The position numbers and the translations under genes were made by a program. Below the pieces are notes generated by a model, which ran no database searches, was not told where the DNA came from, and saw only the letters and a program-made list of their open reading frames with translations. Below are positions 1 to 12,099 of a stretch of DNA of 64,000 nucleotides, piece by piece. How positions within the stretch are numbered: position 1 is the first letter of the stretch; each line of letters starts with the position of its first letter. The stretch comes from Undaria pinnatifida. Its lineage: Eukaryota > Sar > Phaeophyceae > Laminariales > Alariaceae. The stretch lies in contig JABAKD010000011.1 of NCBI GenBank assembly GCA_012845835.1, positions 2,501 through 66,500 on the forward strand. Reading direction: 5' to 3'.

Positions 1-3000
1 GGAGAGGGCGTCCTTGAAGGAGTGTGAGGCAGCATTTCTTCGGTTTCCACCACACGTTGTTACCAAGATTTGGCAGAGGGGTCGTTATGGGTCTGAGGGA
101 TGTGGTTGCATAAACGAGCTTAACAGAACTAATGATTAAAGGCGCACTAGGGTGTACAACACCGGCAGAATTGGTGGAATTTGTTCTAGTCCTGGGCAAA
201 GGCGTGGAGAGGGCGTCCTTGAAGGAGTGTGAGGCAGCATTTCTCCGGTTTCCACCACACGTTGTTACCAAGATTTGGCAGAGGGTTCGTTATGGGTCTG
301 AGGGATGTGGTTGCAAAAACGATTATAACAGAACTAATTAATAAAGGCGCACTAGGGTGTACAACTCCGGCAGAATGGTGGAATTTGTTCGAGTCCTGGG
401 CGAAGGCGTGGAGAGGGCGTCCTTGCAGGAGTGTGAGGCAGCATTTCTTCGGTTTCCACCACACGTTGTTACCAAGATTTGGCAGAGGGGTCGTTATGGG
501 TCTGAGGGATGTGGTTGCAAAACAGATCTTAACAGAACTAATTATTAAAGGCGCACTAGGGTGTACAACTCCGGCAGAATTGGTGGAATTTGTTCTAGTC
601 CTGGGCAAAGGCGTAGAGAGGGCGTCCTTGAAGGAGTGTGAGGCAGCATTTCTTCGGTTTCCACCACACGTTGTTACCAAGATTTGGCAGAGGGGTCGTT
701 ATGGGTCTGAGGGATGTGGTTGCAAAAAAGAGCTTAACAGAACTAATTATTAAAGGCGCACTAGGGTGTACAACTCCGGCAGAATGGTGGAATTTGTTCG
801 AGTCCTGGGCGAAGGCGTGGAGAGGGCGTCCTTGCAGGAGTGTGAGGCAGCATTTCTTCGGTTTCCACCACACGTTGTTACCAAGATTTGGCAGAGGGGT
901 CGTTATGGGTCTGAGGGATGTGGTTGCAAAACAGATCTTAACAGAACTAATTAATAAAGGCGCACTAGGGTGTACAACTCCGGCAGAATTGGTGGAATTT
1001 GTTCTAGTCCTGGGCAAAGGCGTGGAGAGGGCGTCCTTGAAGGAGTGTGAGGCAGCATTTCTCCGGTTTCCACCACACGTTGTTACCAAGATTTGGCAGA
1101 GGGGTCGTTATGGGTCTGAGGGATGTGGTTGCAAAAAAGATCTTACTAATTAATAAAGGCGCACTAGGGTGTACAACTCCGGCAGAATGGTGGAATTTGT
1201 TCGAGTCCTGGGCGAAGGCGTGGAGAGGGCGTCCTTGAAGGAGTGTGAGGCAGCATTTCTTCGGTTTCCACCACACGTTGTTACCAAGATTTGGCAGAGG
1301 GGTCGTTATGGGTCTGAGGGATGTGGTTGCAAAACAGATCTTAACAGAACTAATTATTAAAGGCGCACTAGGGTGTACAACTCCGGCAGAATTGGTGGAA
1401 TTTGTTCTAGTCCTGGGCAAAGGCGTGGAGAGGGCGTCCTTGAAGGAGTGTGAGGCAGCATTTCTTCGGTTTCCACCACACGTTGTTACCAAGATTTGGC
1501 AGAGGGGTCGTTATGGGTCTGAGGGATGTGGTTGCAAAAACGATCTTAACAGAACTAATTATTAAAGGCGCACTAGGGTGTACAACTCCGGCAGAATGGT
1601 GGAATTTGTTCGAGTCCTGGGCGAAGGCGTGGAGAGGGCGTCCTTGCAGGAGTGTGAGGCAGCATTTCTTCGGTTTCCACCACACGTTGTTACCAAGATT
1701 TGGCAGAGGGGTCGTTATGGGTCTGAGGGATGTGGTTGCAAAACAGATCTTAACAGAACTAATTATTAAAGGCGCACTAGGGTGTACAACTCCGGCAGAA
1801 TTGGTGGAATTTGTTCTAGTCCTGGGCAAAGGCGTGGAGAGGGCGTCCTTGAAGGAGTGTGAGGCAGCATTTCTTCGGTTTCCACCACACGTTGTTACCA
1901 AGATTTGGCAGAGGGGTCGTTATGGGTCTGAGGGATGTGGTTGCAAAAACGATCTTAACAGAACTAATTATTAAAGGCGCACTAGGGTGTACAACTCCGG
2001 CAGAATGGTGGAATTTGTTCGAGTCCTGGGCGAAGGCGTGGAGAGGGCGTCCTTGCAGGAGTGTGAGGCAGCATTTCTTCGGTTTCCACCACACGTTGTT
2101 ACCAAGATTTGGCAGAGGGGTCGTTATGGGTCTGAGGGATGTGGTTGCAAAACAGATCTTAACAGAACTAATTATTAAAGGCGCACTAGGGTGTACAACT
2201 CCGGCAGAATTGGTGGAATTTGTTCTAGTCCTGGGCAAAGGCGTGGAGAGGGCGTCCTTGAAGGAGTGTGAGGCAGCATTTCTTCGGTTTCCACCACACG
2301 TTGTTACCAAGATTTGGCAGAGGGGTCGTTATGGGTCTGAGGGATGTGGTTGCAAAAAAGATCTTAACAGAACTAATTAATAAAGGCGCACTAGGGTGTA
2401 CAACTCCGGCAGAATGGTGGAATTTGTTCGAGTCCTGGGCGAAGGCGTGGAGAGGGCGTCCTTGAAGGAGTGTGGGGCAGAATTTCTTCGGTTTCCACCA
2501 CACGTTGTTGCCAAGATTTGGCAGAGGGGTCGTTATGGGTCTGAGGGATGTGGTTGCAAAAAAAAATTAAACAGAACTAATTATTAAAGGCGCACTAGGG
2601 TGTACAACTCCGGCAGAATGGTGGAATTTGTTCGAGTCCTGGGCCAAGGCGTGATAGGGGCGTCCTTGAAGGAGTGTGAGGCGGCATTGCTTCGGTTTCC
2701 ACGACACGTTGTTACCAAGATTTGGCAGAGGGGTCGTTATGGGTCTGAGGGATGTGGTTGCAAAAACGATCTTAACAGAACTAATTATTAAAGGCGCACT
2801 AGGGTGTACAACTCCGGCAGAATGGTGGAATTTGTTCGAGTCCTGGGCGAAGGCGTGGAGAGGGCGTCCTTGAAGGAGTGTGAGGCAGCATTTCTTCGGT
2901 TTCCACCACACGTTGTTACCAAGATTTGGCAGAGGGGTCGTTATGGGTCTGAGGGATGTGGTTGCAAAAACGATCTTAACACAACTAATTATTAAAGGCG

Positions 3001-4851
3001 CACTAGGGTGTACAACACCGGCAGAATGGTGGTATTTGTTTGGGTCCTGGGCGAAGGCGCGGAGGGTGCGTCCTTGAAGGAGTGTGAGGCGGCATTTCTT
3101 CGGTTTCCACCACACGTTGTTACCAAGATTTGGCAGAGGAGTCGGTATGGATCTGAGGGATAGTGTTGCAAAAACGATCTTAACACAACAAATTATTAAA
3201 GGCGCACTAGGGTGTGCAACACCGGCAAAATGGTGGTATTTGTTCGGGTCCTGGGCGAAGGCGCGGAGGGTGCGTCCTTGAAGGAGTGTGAGGCGGCATT
3301 TCTTCGGTTTCCACCACACGTTGTTACCAAGATTTGGCAGAGGAGTCGGTATGGATCTGAGGGATAGTGTTGCAAAAACGATCTGAACACAACAAATTAT
3401 TAAAGGCGCACTAGGGTGTGCAACACCGGCAGAATGGTGGTATTTGTTTGGGTCCTGGGCGAAGGCGCGGAGGGTGCGTCCTTGAAGGAGTGTGAGGCGG
3501 CATTTCTTCGGTTTCCACCACACGTTGTTACCAAGATTTGGCAGAGGGGTCGTTATGGGTCTGAGGGATGTTGTTGCAAAAACGATCTGAACACAACAAA
3601 TTATTAAAGGCGCACTAGGGTGTACAACACCGGCAGAATGGTGGTATTTGTTCGGGTCCTGGGTGGAGGCGTGGAGGGGGCGTCCTTGAAGGAGTGTGAG
3701 GCGGCATTTCTTCGGTTACCACTACACGTTGATACCAAGATTTGGCAGGGGGGTTGCTGTAGGCCTGAGGGATAGTGTTGCGAAAAAGATCTGAACACAA
3801 GTAATTATTGAAGGCGCACTAGGGTGTACAACTCCGGCAGATTGGTGGTATTTGTTCTTATCTTGGATGGAGGCGTGGAGGGGGCGTCTTTGAAGCAGTG
3901 TGAGGCGGCATTTCTTCGGTTTCCCTCACACGTTGTTACCAAGATTTGGCATGGGTGTCTGTATTGGTCTGAGGGATGGTGTTGCGAAAACGATTTTAAC
4001 ACAACTAAATTTGAAAGGCGCATTAGGGTGTACAACTCCGGCAGATTGGTGGTATTTGTTCGGGTCCTGGATGGAGGCGTGGAGGGGGCGTCCTTGAAGG
4101 AGTGTGAGGCGGCATTTCTTCGGTTTCCAATACACGTTGTTACCAAGATTTGGCAGGGGGGTTGCTATGGGTCTGAGGGATGGTGTTGCAAAAAATATCT
4201 CAACACAACTAAATAATAAAAGGCGCACTAGGGTGTACAACTCCGGCAGATTGGTGGTATTTGTTCGGGTCCTGGATGGAGGCGTGGAGGGGGCGTCCTT
4301 TAAGGAATGTGAGGCGGCATTTCTTCGGTTACCAAGACACGTTGTTATCAAGATTTGGCAGGGGGGTTGCTATGGATCTGAGGAATGGTGTTGCAAAACA
4401 GAGCTTAACAGAACTAATTATTAAAGGCGCACTAGGGTGTACAACTCCGGCAGATTGGTGGTATTTGTTCCAGTCCTGGGTGGAGGCGTGGAGGGGGCGT
4501 CCTTGAAGGAGTGTGAGGCGGCATTTCTTCGGTTACCACCACACGTTGTTACCAAGATTTGGCAGGGGGGTTGCTATGGGTCTGAGGGATAGTGTTGCAA
4601 AAAATATTATAACACAACTAATTATTGAAGGCGCACTAGGGTGTACAACTCCGGCAGATTGGTGGTATTTGTTCGGCTCCTGGGTGGAGGCGTTGAGGGG
4701 GCGTCCTTGAAGGAGTGTGAGGCGGCATTTCTTCGGTTACCTATACACGTTGTTACCAAGATTTGGCAGGGGGGTTGCTATGGGTCTGAGGGATGGTGTT
4801 GCAAAAAAGATCTTGACACAACAAATTATTAAAGGCGCACTAGGGTGTACA
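1..4851. repeat. 204/205-bp satellite array, ~24 units, dimeric higher-order structure
   Basis: Tandem units begin at each GGCGCACTAGGG motif (141, 346, 550, 755, 959, 1158, 1362, 1567, 1771, 1976, 2180, 2385, then about every 204 bp to 4834). To about 2.4 kb the spacing alternates 205/204 (once 199) and two variants alternate (AATTGGTGGAATTTGTTCTA versus AATGGTGGAATTTGTTCGA), giving a ~409-bp dimer. From 2.4 kb the units are monomeric and more diverged toward the right edge. The array runs off the left edge of the window. 204 bp is 68 codons, so long frames stay open on both strands, but the +1 steps break them; I regard the array as non-coding. Confidence 0.95.
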
Positions 4852-5097
4852 TACGCAACCCTCTACAACTTTTGTAAGCGTCGTGCTGTGCCGATCCAAA
4901 CTAACAACGTCCCTCACTGGCTCTTCGCAGCAGTGACGAGGCCGAACGTGCATCCAAAACAACAGCTTATGACCGAAGACTAGCCAACCACAGTCCCGCA
5001 GTAGGAAACCCGACCACCGGGTCAAAACCCCCTGTATGTCTTACATCATCCAAACCATTGCGACATGTAACAATGAATGGCCGCATTCAAACGATGA
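4852..5097. other. spacer between satellite and inverted-repeat element
   Basis: The satellite stops abruptly inside a unit just after GGCGCACTAGGGTGTAC. The following ~245 bp show no convincing coding frame, RNA gene or repeat. Confidence 0.5.
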
Positions 5098-5356
5098 CCA
5101 TGGGAGTCGTTCTACGGTAGCCCCCCCAACTATTCTTTAACGAAATCGCCGGTTTGAAACCAGCTCCCGGCCGTATCTCCTGAAATACGGTGCCTCTTGC
5201 CACCCCGACGTCATCGTTCGATAGACCTTTGCAAGCATGAAAATGATTGAGGATGTTTTTTTCATATCACCCTTCCTCGTGTCTAGCAGCCATGAAACGT
5301 TCGTTAAAGAAAGTCGCTACTTTTGGGGGGGGGGGCTATCGTAGAATCAGCCATGG
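5098..5356. mobile_element. small inverted-repeat element (MITE-like candidate)
   Basis: An imperfect ~30-bp inverted repeat lies at 5098-5127 and 5325-5356. Each outer end is CCATGG, and each arm continues through TTCTACGRTAGC into a C or G homopolymer on the inner side. The 259-bp unit encodes nothing obvious. No clear target-site duplication flanks it, so it could also be a hairpin of other origin, or part of the 3' region of the neighbouring Copia remnant. Confidence 0.35.
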
Positions 5357-5477
5357 CCAGAAACTAAAAAGCCAAGTAGCGCCCTACTCACCCATGCTCC
5401 TTATATTATAGTAGCGTGGTGGCGGCCTGACAAATTATTCCTCGCATGACTCAAACATGGTACTCATCGAATAATGC

Positions 5478-6245
5478 TCATACCCCCTTCTCGTCCTCTA
5501 ACGGTAGGTTCAACAAAATCTGACGGTGATATTCAAAAAAGGTCTCAGCAAGGGAGTTCCTCAAAATACCCGCGTGCTGTTTTTCCAGTGCTTCGAATTG
5601 AATATCAATTTTCTTGGCACGAAGTAACTCTCAGATAAAATGGGAGCGCACGTCTACGTGCTTGCTTCGCGCAGAGCTAGCAGGGTTCTTATCCAGCGCT
5701 ATGACCCCCTGATTGTCTTCAAAAACTCGGAGCACAATCCGCTTAGCTCCGGAGAAATAAACGATGATATGACTGCGCCCGTAAACAGAGTCTGCTTCAC
5801 CCCTTCACCCAGGGCTACATACTCTGCTTCTGCTGTAGACAATGTAGCACAACTCTGCATGCTACTTGCCCAACTGACGGCAGCACCTCCCAAGGTAATT
5901 GCCGTCCCCGACATCGAACGCCTGTCGTTAGATTTGTCGACGTAGTCAGCATCGCTATATGCAGTCAGATCCAATCCCGAGGCCCTTACAAGAGTCAAAC
6001 CCATACACCTTGTCCCGTGAAGGTATGCCATGATATTCATAACATATTTCCAGTGCCTATCGGTGGGGTTGTGAGAATGGCGCGCCACAGCAAGCACCGT
6101 ATTCGAGATGTCTGGCCGCGTCATGGCCGGCAGCCACATCAGACTGCCCACAGCTTCCCTCTACGGCCAATCTCCCTTTGGTTCGCCCTCCTCTCTTGAA
6201 CCTAGTTCAACGCCAGGGGTCATGGGGTATGTCACAGGCAAAAAG
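5478..6245 (-). pseudogene. Ty1/Copia retrotransposon remnant (end of RT, RNase H, C-terminus)
   Basis: On the - strand, translation gives typical Copia pieces in order: GSLMWLPAMTRPDISN (end of the RT/connection region), YSDADY and STAEAEY (RNase H motifs), a piece with KHVDVRSHFI, then QHAGIL and a HRQILLNLPL-type C-terminus ending near 5478. The reading frame is broken: an in-frame TAG interrupts the segment before GSLMW, a frameshift lies near 5745 after STAEAEY, and a TGA follows KHVDVRSHFI. Gag, protease and integrase are not recognisable nearby. This is a decayed, truncated element with no active product. No LTRs were identified. Confidence 0.9.
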
Positions 6246-6574
6246 CATGTTGTGTGTAATAGAGCATCGCTGTCCGTGGTCTTACTCGTACGTACCTATA
6301 TTGCTTGCACGAGAGTACAAACCATGTCGATTTGCCCGAACTTGTATAATACCACCCTCGAGGCGCCGGGGACGCAGCTACTCGCAATGCTGCTGTGTGG
6401 CTTTTTCTGGGGCAGTAATCGTAATCACTACTACCTCCTCCTCGTTTTGTCATTCGTCCTCCTGCCACCTCTATATCCATGTATGTACGAGTACCTACTG
6501 AAATTAAATACGTAAATGAACTACTATGATACCTATCGCAGTACCATGGGGATTAGGTTTACAGTAAATGCTAT
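6246..6574. other. no recognisable feature
   Basis: Intergenic sequence upstream (on the - strand) of the Copia remnant. No gene, RNA or repeat could be supported; it may contain decayed retroelement sequence. Confidence 0.4.
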
Positions 6575-6589
6575 TTGTTTTGGGACAAA

Positions 6590-6775
6590 ATACGACGCCA
6601 ATTTGGAAATAATATCTTAACAAGTTTTGTTTTATCGACCTCTCCATACGTCAAGATCCGAAGAATAACTGGAGAGTACCGTTCAAAATATAAAATTTTG
6701 CGCGCTTCTCGCTTGTCTCGCTCAGTATCCATCGGCGTTCATGTCGAGGTGCTGAACGGATTGACCGGCAACAAC
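6590..6775 (+). repeat. dispersed repeat R2, diverged partial copy
   Basis: Shares GCCAATTTGGAAAT, a CCGTTCAAAATA-type stretch and CTTCTCGCTTGTCTCGCTCA with the R2 copies at 7413, 10225 and 62395, in the same order. Non-coding. Confidence 0.7.
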
Positions 6776-7412
6776 AACAACAGTCAATAGCCAGCGCAAT
6801 TCTTGCAACCACACAACAAAGCGTTCGAAACACTACTACCTTGATAATCACACCTACCTTTAGAAGTGCATCCAAGTTTCGTTTGTGAGGATAAATATAC
6901 ATGGAATTAGTATGGGATGTTTGTTACACGGTCCTGAAAGATGGATCGTTGATCGTGGACCAATATATACGGAACGACTCTTTGGAGCGGCGACGAAAAA
7001 GACTGACAAAACATTGTTTCTCGCACTGCAATTTTGAAAGCGACCACTCCGTTCGGTGTGTTTATTTTCCATTTTTGCTATGGTCTGGCCTGTTTTGTTG
7101 TGGTCTCGTACCCGGTACGCTTGCATATCACTTGCGTCATACCTTGATTAATTACGATTGTTTGGTTTACTCTGCCTCACAGTCTGTGACCACATAATAA
7201 TAATAAGTTGTATCTCTCTAGAATGAAGAATCAGCACGGACACTAGCTGTAATGATGTCGTTGGGTAGGGAACGCCCCCCTCGAAGACAACGAACGCTTG
7301 AACAAAGGGTTTTAACCGTGAAATCCGATGTCGAAAAGCAACGACACAGCAGTCGTACGACAATACGCCAAACGCTTCGAGTTGTAACCACGAAAAAAGT
7401 GTGGTGAGGACG
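6776..7412. other. no recognisable feature
   Basis: About 640 bp between two R2 copies; frames are open only over short stretches and none looks like a gene. Confidence 0.4.
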
Positions 7413-7765
7413 AAATAAGAAGCCAATTTGGAAATGATGCCGACTTGGAAATAAATGTTTTCCCATATCTGTTTTTCGTTCAATTGAAAGCTCTGCATAT
7501 ATATGCCAAGATCCAGGAATAGCTCGGGCGTATACCGCCCAAAATACAAAATTTTACGCACTTCTCGCTTGTCTCGCTCAGCCCACGTACCCGATCCCGG
7601 CCAGGTGCGGAACGGATACGGCAGAGCGAGGGGCGTTTGAGACGCCCCCTGAAGACGGCGCTCGAACGAAGCTATTCGACCGAGATTTCCAGTTCCGAGA
7701 ATCGCATACTGAGGCCGAAACGGAAAAACTCCTGACCGAATCCCGGAAAAAAAAATAATCATGTA
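7413..7765 (+). repeat. dispersed repeat R2, copy 2
   Basis: Core CTTCTCGCTTGTCTCGCTCA at about 7561, followed by GGCAGAGCGAGGGGCGTTTG, GAAGCTATTCGACCGAGA and CGCATACTGAGGCCGAAAC. The same succession occurs at 10400-10560, 62580-62740 and, inverted, at 12170-12310. Confidence 0.85.
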
Positions 7766-7783
7766 CATACATATACATATATA

Positions 7784-8210
7784 TTTACAAGGGCTCCGCA
7801 TGGGCCCTGGCATTTGCCGGCGCACATGCTTCGGGTAGGGCAGGGCAGCACTTCCGACTGTTCGATTCAATACTTGGTAAAAAAAAAAACGTCACCACAC
7901 ACAATCATAGTATACACGTACAGTATGTAAGGTAATGCCAACAGCTTGATATAGACTAACAATCATAACAATGTACTACTATTAATAGCTACCGTTTCTT
8001 TAATTAATCTGATTCCGAGCTTCATTCATCAGATTTCGATCGGATGAATCCGAGCACACGCCGACTGACCCTTTAGTCTGGCGACGAAACGTGCGTTTCT
8101 TATGATATTTTAACTCAATCAAGCGGGGCCAGTAAGGTGACTGACCATGTCCGCCGCGTGTCCTCTTCGTAGCCACTGAGCGACGCGCACTGCGCCAGCT
8201 TCTGAAATAT
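7784..8210 (+). repeat. dispersed repeat R4, copy 1
   Basis: About 420 bp closely matching 45823-46238 in the same orientation, from ACAAGGGCTCCGCAT through GCTTCGGGTAGGGCAGGGCA to CCTCTTCGTAG and GACGCGCACTG. No ORF or terminal repeats seen. Confidence 0.9.
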
Positions 8211-8334
8211 ATAATGCATGATACAATAGTATCATCTTGATCCGACCTCCCAGATCGACTGTCTGTGTGTTGTCTGATCGTGGAGAAACGTAGATGTCGT
8301 AGTATTTACGTGTACGGAAAGCACGTAATCGCTC

Positions 8335-8560
8335 ACGCGTTATTTGTTTGTTTATTTTTGTAGGTTGTCCGTCGTTCTTGTACGTTGTTGTTGGCGCGTG
8401 TCCTATTAATATCTTATCAGATATTATGTTTTCTATGCGTATTCACCCAACGAAGTTATACACATTCTTCACAACTCCTCCTGCAGAAGTTTATTGCGTA
8501 ATAAGGTCGCGCAAAAGAACGGTTTTGAGCCTATTTTTATTTATTTATTTATTTATTTAT
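8335..8560 (+). repeat. dispersed repeat R1, partial copy
   Basis: Contains TTGTAGGTTGTCCGTCGTTC, TACGTTGTTGTTGGCGCGT and the following R1 landmarks found at 9395, 10115, 59640 and 62320. It breaks off at a TTTATTTATT run and resumes near 8880. Confidence 0.85.
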
Positions 8561-8784
8561 TTTTTCGCGCACTTCTACTTTCCAGCTTCTGGACAAGCCG
8601 TGGTCACAGGTTTCGTCCCTTTTCCCCCCCGGTTCTTGCCTTCAATTTTTATCGCGCATTTATGTTCAGCACTCCCACTGCTCGTCGAATTTTCATCGAA
8701 TGTTGCTAACTCACGCTCTCGCGCTTTCCGCAAGTCAATTACAATTTGAGCACAAGAAAAAATCCCAAGAATTCATACGAGTAT

Positions 8785-8864
8785 GCACTCGGCGGGGCTC
8801 GAACTCACGAAACTGACCTATACCAGGCTCGAGGATAACCTGATACGCCACCGGGGCGACCGGC
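8785..8864 (-). repeat. tRNA-like SINE head (Pol III A and B boxes)
   Basis: On the - strand an A-box TGGCGTATCAGG (8850-8839) and a B-box GAGTTCGAGCC (8806-8796) are spaced as in a tRNA (55 nt from A start to B end), with T at the position-33 equivalent. The acceptor and anticodon stems do not pair, so this is not a functional tRNA; a tRNA-derived SINE or tRNA pseudogene is likely. It lies within a 320-bp insertion in R1. Confidence 0.5.
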
Positions 8865-8879
8865 ATATATATAGCAGGT

Positions 8880-10225
8880 TGACGTGCAGACCCAGCACGC
8901 TCAAATTGATGAACACTTCAACAGCACCAAACACAAAAATAATCTAAAAAATGAATTAGAGCGATCTACTACTGGTGTAACACGCGTTCTTCTGAACGTA
9001 TCATGTTCGTCTTGCAGCCTTTCTAATCTTCTTGCCTCGCATTCTTCACAACTATACTCGCACTTTCCCGTGTTTTATTCGTTCAAGCTCTGCGGACATC
9101 AAGCAAAACAACCGCAGTTTGGCTAGTTACTTGCACGATAGGTCGCGCAAAAAACCTTGGCCTATTAGGTCAAAGCCTACTAACTCTAACATCGCAATTA
9201 TTTACGCGGTCGCAATTCGGCTGGTAATTTGCATCATGTGCGTTATATAGGGATCTTTTATTTGTTTGTGAAGGGTGTCCGTCTAATATTTCTTCCTGAT
9301 AAAGGTGTATCCCCGCCTTCGCTGCCGGCCGTAGGGAACCTTTCGCAGATGTCGAAGTATGCACGTTCGTCTACGAAAAGCACGTCATCGTTCACGCGTT
9401 ATTTGTTTGTGTAATTTTGTAGGTTGTCCGTCGTTCTTGTACGTTGTTGTTGGCGCGTATCCTATTAATATGGTATCAGATATCATTTTTTCATGTGCGT
9501 ATTCACCCGTCGAAGTTGTACATATTCTTCATAACTCCTCTTGCACAAGTTATTTGCGTAATAAGGTCGCGCAAAAGTACGGTTTTGAGCCTGTCTGTAT
9601 GAGATTGACGTGCAGACCAAGCACGCTCAAAATGATGAACAACAGCACCAAACGCAATAATATAAAAAGGCGAATTAAAGCGATCTACTACTGGTATAAC
9701 ACGCGTTCTTCTGGACGTATCAAGTTCGTCTTGCAGCTTTTCTAATCTTCTCGCATCGCATTCTTGACTACTCGCACTTTCCCGTGTTTTATTCGTTCAA
9801 GCCCTGCAGGCATCAAGCAAAACAACCACATTTTTTCGGCTAGTTACTTGCATAATAGGTCGCGCAAAAAACTTTGGCCTATTGGGTCAAAGCCTACTAA
9901 CTAAGCTCGCAATTATTTACGCGGTCGCAATTCGGCTGGTCATTTGCATCATATACGTTATCTAGGGATTTTTTTATTTGTTTGTAAAGGGTGTCCGTCT
10001 ACTTTTGATTTCTAAACAAAGTTGTATCCCCGCCTTCGTTGCCGGCCGTAGGGACCCTTTCGCAGATGTCGTAGTATGTGCATTCGTCTACGAAAAGCAC
10101 GTCATTGCTCGCGCGTTATTTGCTTACTTCCTTTTGTAGGTTGTCCATCGTTGTTGTACGTTGTTGTTGGCGCGTATCCTATTGATATTTCATCAGATAA
10201 AAACAAAACAAACGCTCCAGCCCTG
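8880..10225 (+). repeat. dispersed repeat R1, tandem copies (unit ~720 bp)
   Basis: Two consecutive units: GTTGTCCGTCGTTC at 9422 and GTTGTCCATCGTTG at 10140, ~717 bp apart. Each unit runs through GCGATCTACTACTGG, ACACGCGTTCTTCTG, TTTACGCGGTCGCAATTCGG, CCCCGCCTTCG and CTACGAAAAGCACGTCA. R2 follows directly at 10225. Short frames are shared between copies, but no gene is supported. Confidence 0.9.
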
Positions 10226-10590
10226 TAGGTCTACGTCCGAAGGGAAACAAACGCTCGAGAGTATGCCACCGCAAAACTCCAAACATTAGCAAGTACCGTT
10301 TGGAAATGATGCCAATTTTGTGAATCATCCAGGCACTGCAGACATTAAGATACAACCAAAATCTCCGAAATTCCTCCTCGACTTGCGGTATTGTTGCAAC
10401 TTCTCGCTTGTCTCGCTCGGCATCTGTCCGCGTTCACGTCGATGTGCGGAACGGACACGGCAGGGCGAGGGGCGTTGGAGCCGCCCCCCGAAGCCGGCGC
10501 TCGAATGAAGCTATTCGACCGAGAATTCCAGTTCTCCGCGGATCGCATACTTAGGCCGAAACAAAAAAAAACTGACTAAATCCCTGAAAC
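10225..10590 (+). repeat. repeat R2, left arm of an inverted pair
   Basis: Full R2 copy following R1; its inverted counterpart is at 12100-12470. Landmarks: ACGCTCGAGAGTATGCC, ACCGTTTGGAAATGATGCCA, CTTCTCGCTTGTCTCGCTCG, CGGCAGGGCGAGGGGCGTTG. Confidence 0.9.
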
Positions 10591-12099
10591 CAAAGAATGG
10601 TTTTATATATAGTCTATATTATAATACCATTCAATTTGCGGTTGTTTTTACGCCTGGTCCGACCTTGCTGCTATGGAACTCCCGAGAAAACGACTGGTAA
10701 GATAAGAGAGTCACAAGGCACGCCAGGTAAGAAAAACACCCGTTGTTGTGCAGGTTGTTGTATGATACCGGGTACCTCGTAGCTCGTACCTCGCGCCCGG
10801 GAGGCCAAATTTTGCAGGGGGCGCCTTCTACTAAAATGCCTAGCATTTAAAGGACTTACTTTTGCGCAGGTCGTACAGTACGAGAGTGGTGTGGAGCTGA
10901 AGAATGCATTCGGACGTTCATGCCGGTAATTGCCGGGGGTCAGCAGCATAAAATGCTGCGGCTCGGCGGTTCTGTCGCGCGGGTGCGTGGCAGTTAACAG
11001 CCTTGTCAAATATCTTTTATTTGTGGACCCACAAGATAGACCCGTTTACAGCAACATCGGTCGCTATTAACACTTCAGATACTTCAGTACGAACCATAAG
11101 TTGTGGTCATGAACTACACGCAGGATATGTACCGGTAGGCCGACTGGACTCGCGGAAAGTTCTTTATTATTATAACTCGTTCTGTCCAATACGCCTCTCG
11201 TTGTTGTCGTTTAGGTCGAATACGCAAAACGAAAAAGGACAAGAAGCGGAAACATAGCGATCTAATACAGAAAATACCACACGGCGCAGCCTGGCGCTGC
11301 TGATTTTTCTACCGGAGCTACTTCGAAAAAAAGTTTAAAATACGTCAGCTAGCTGCGAGTTTGATCGATTTAAGGGTCGTTACTCATATTCGCAAGCTGC
11401 GTGATACTCCGGCCACGCGTTTCACAGATGCATTACTCTTTGAAGATATGTCAATCCCCTGGATGATGCCAGGGTGAAGAGGATAATTTAGTCAAGGGCG
11501 ATTTCGGTCCATAATCATTCTGCGCAACTGAAACTATGTAACCCGTATAGAGAGGGACAGTAATAGCTGACACTACTAATAATATACCCTCCTGGTATTT
11601 ATTGCAATAAGCTACGAGTACCACGCAACCTCAACCCGCATTAAGGGTGTTAAGGTATTATGCTGTAGTACAGCACCAGTATTAATATCCAAATAACAAT
11701 GTACTATGGATGTGCAACAACAAATTACGGTACGTTCATCACGCCAAAGTAGTCAGTTATGATCAATCAAATACGTATTAATAGATACCAGGTAGGTACC
11801 TTTTCCAGCAGCAGATAGATACCTGGTGCTAATAAAAAAAAACATGCTACGTAATTATCGTAAGGCATGCAACACATCCACAAATCACCAAAAACAACAA
11901 CAGCAATAATACGGATACCAGGTAGGTAATATCAGAACTGCAACAAAGAGTGTATCTGGGAGCAACAGCATTTATTTATTTGAACTACAGCTGTAGTAGC
12001 GTAGATAACACCACAAGACAAAATAGCAGCACCCTAGATATGGCACGATAAGATCATTTCATACAAGCGGTTACGTACCTGTTTTATTATAAATATATA
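10591..12099. other. spacer between inverted R2 arms; no gene seen
   Basis: About 1.5 kb with only short spurious frames. Near 11385-11425 there is a weak, diverged match to repeat R5 (CGCAAGCTGCGTGATACTCC). AT-rich short motifs such as TACCAGGTAGGTA recur at 11786 and 11918. Confidence 0.5.

Noticed and set aside
2567-3523. 318-codon - strand frame in the satellite with a 68-residue repeat
   Set aside because: Open only because several consecutive units are exactly 204 bp. Neighbouring units with a 205-bp spacing break it, and both strands are equally open.
5640-5945. 101-codon + strand frame
   Set aside because: Antisense shadow of the Copia RNase H remnant.
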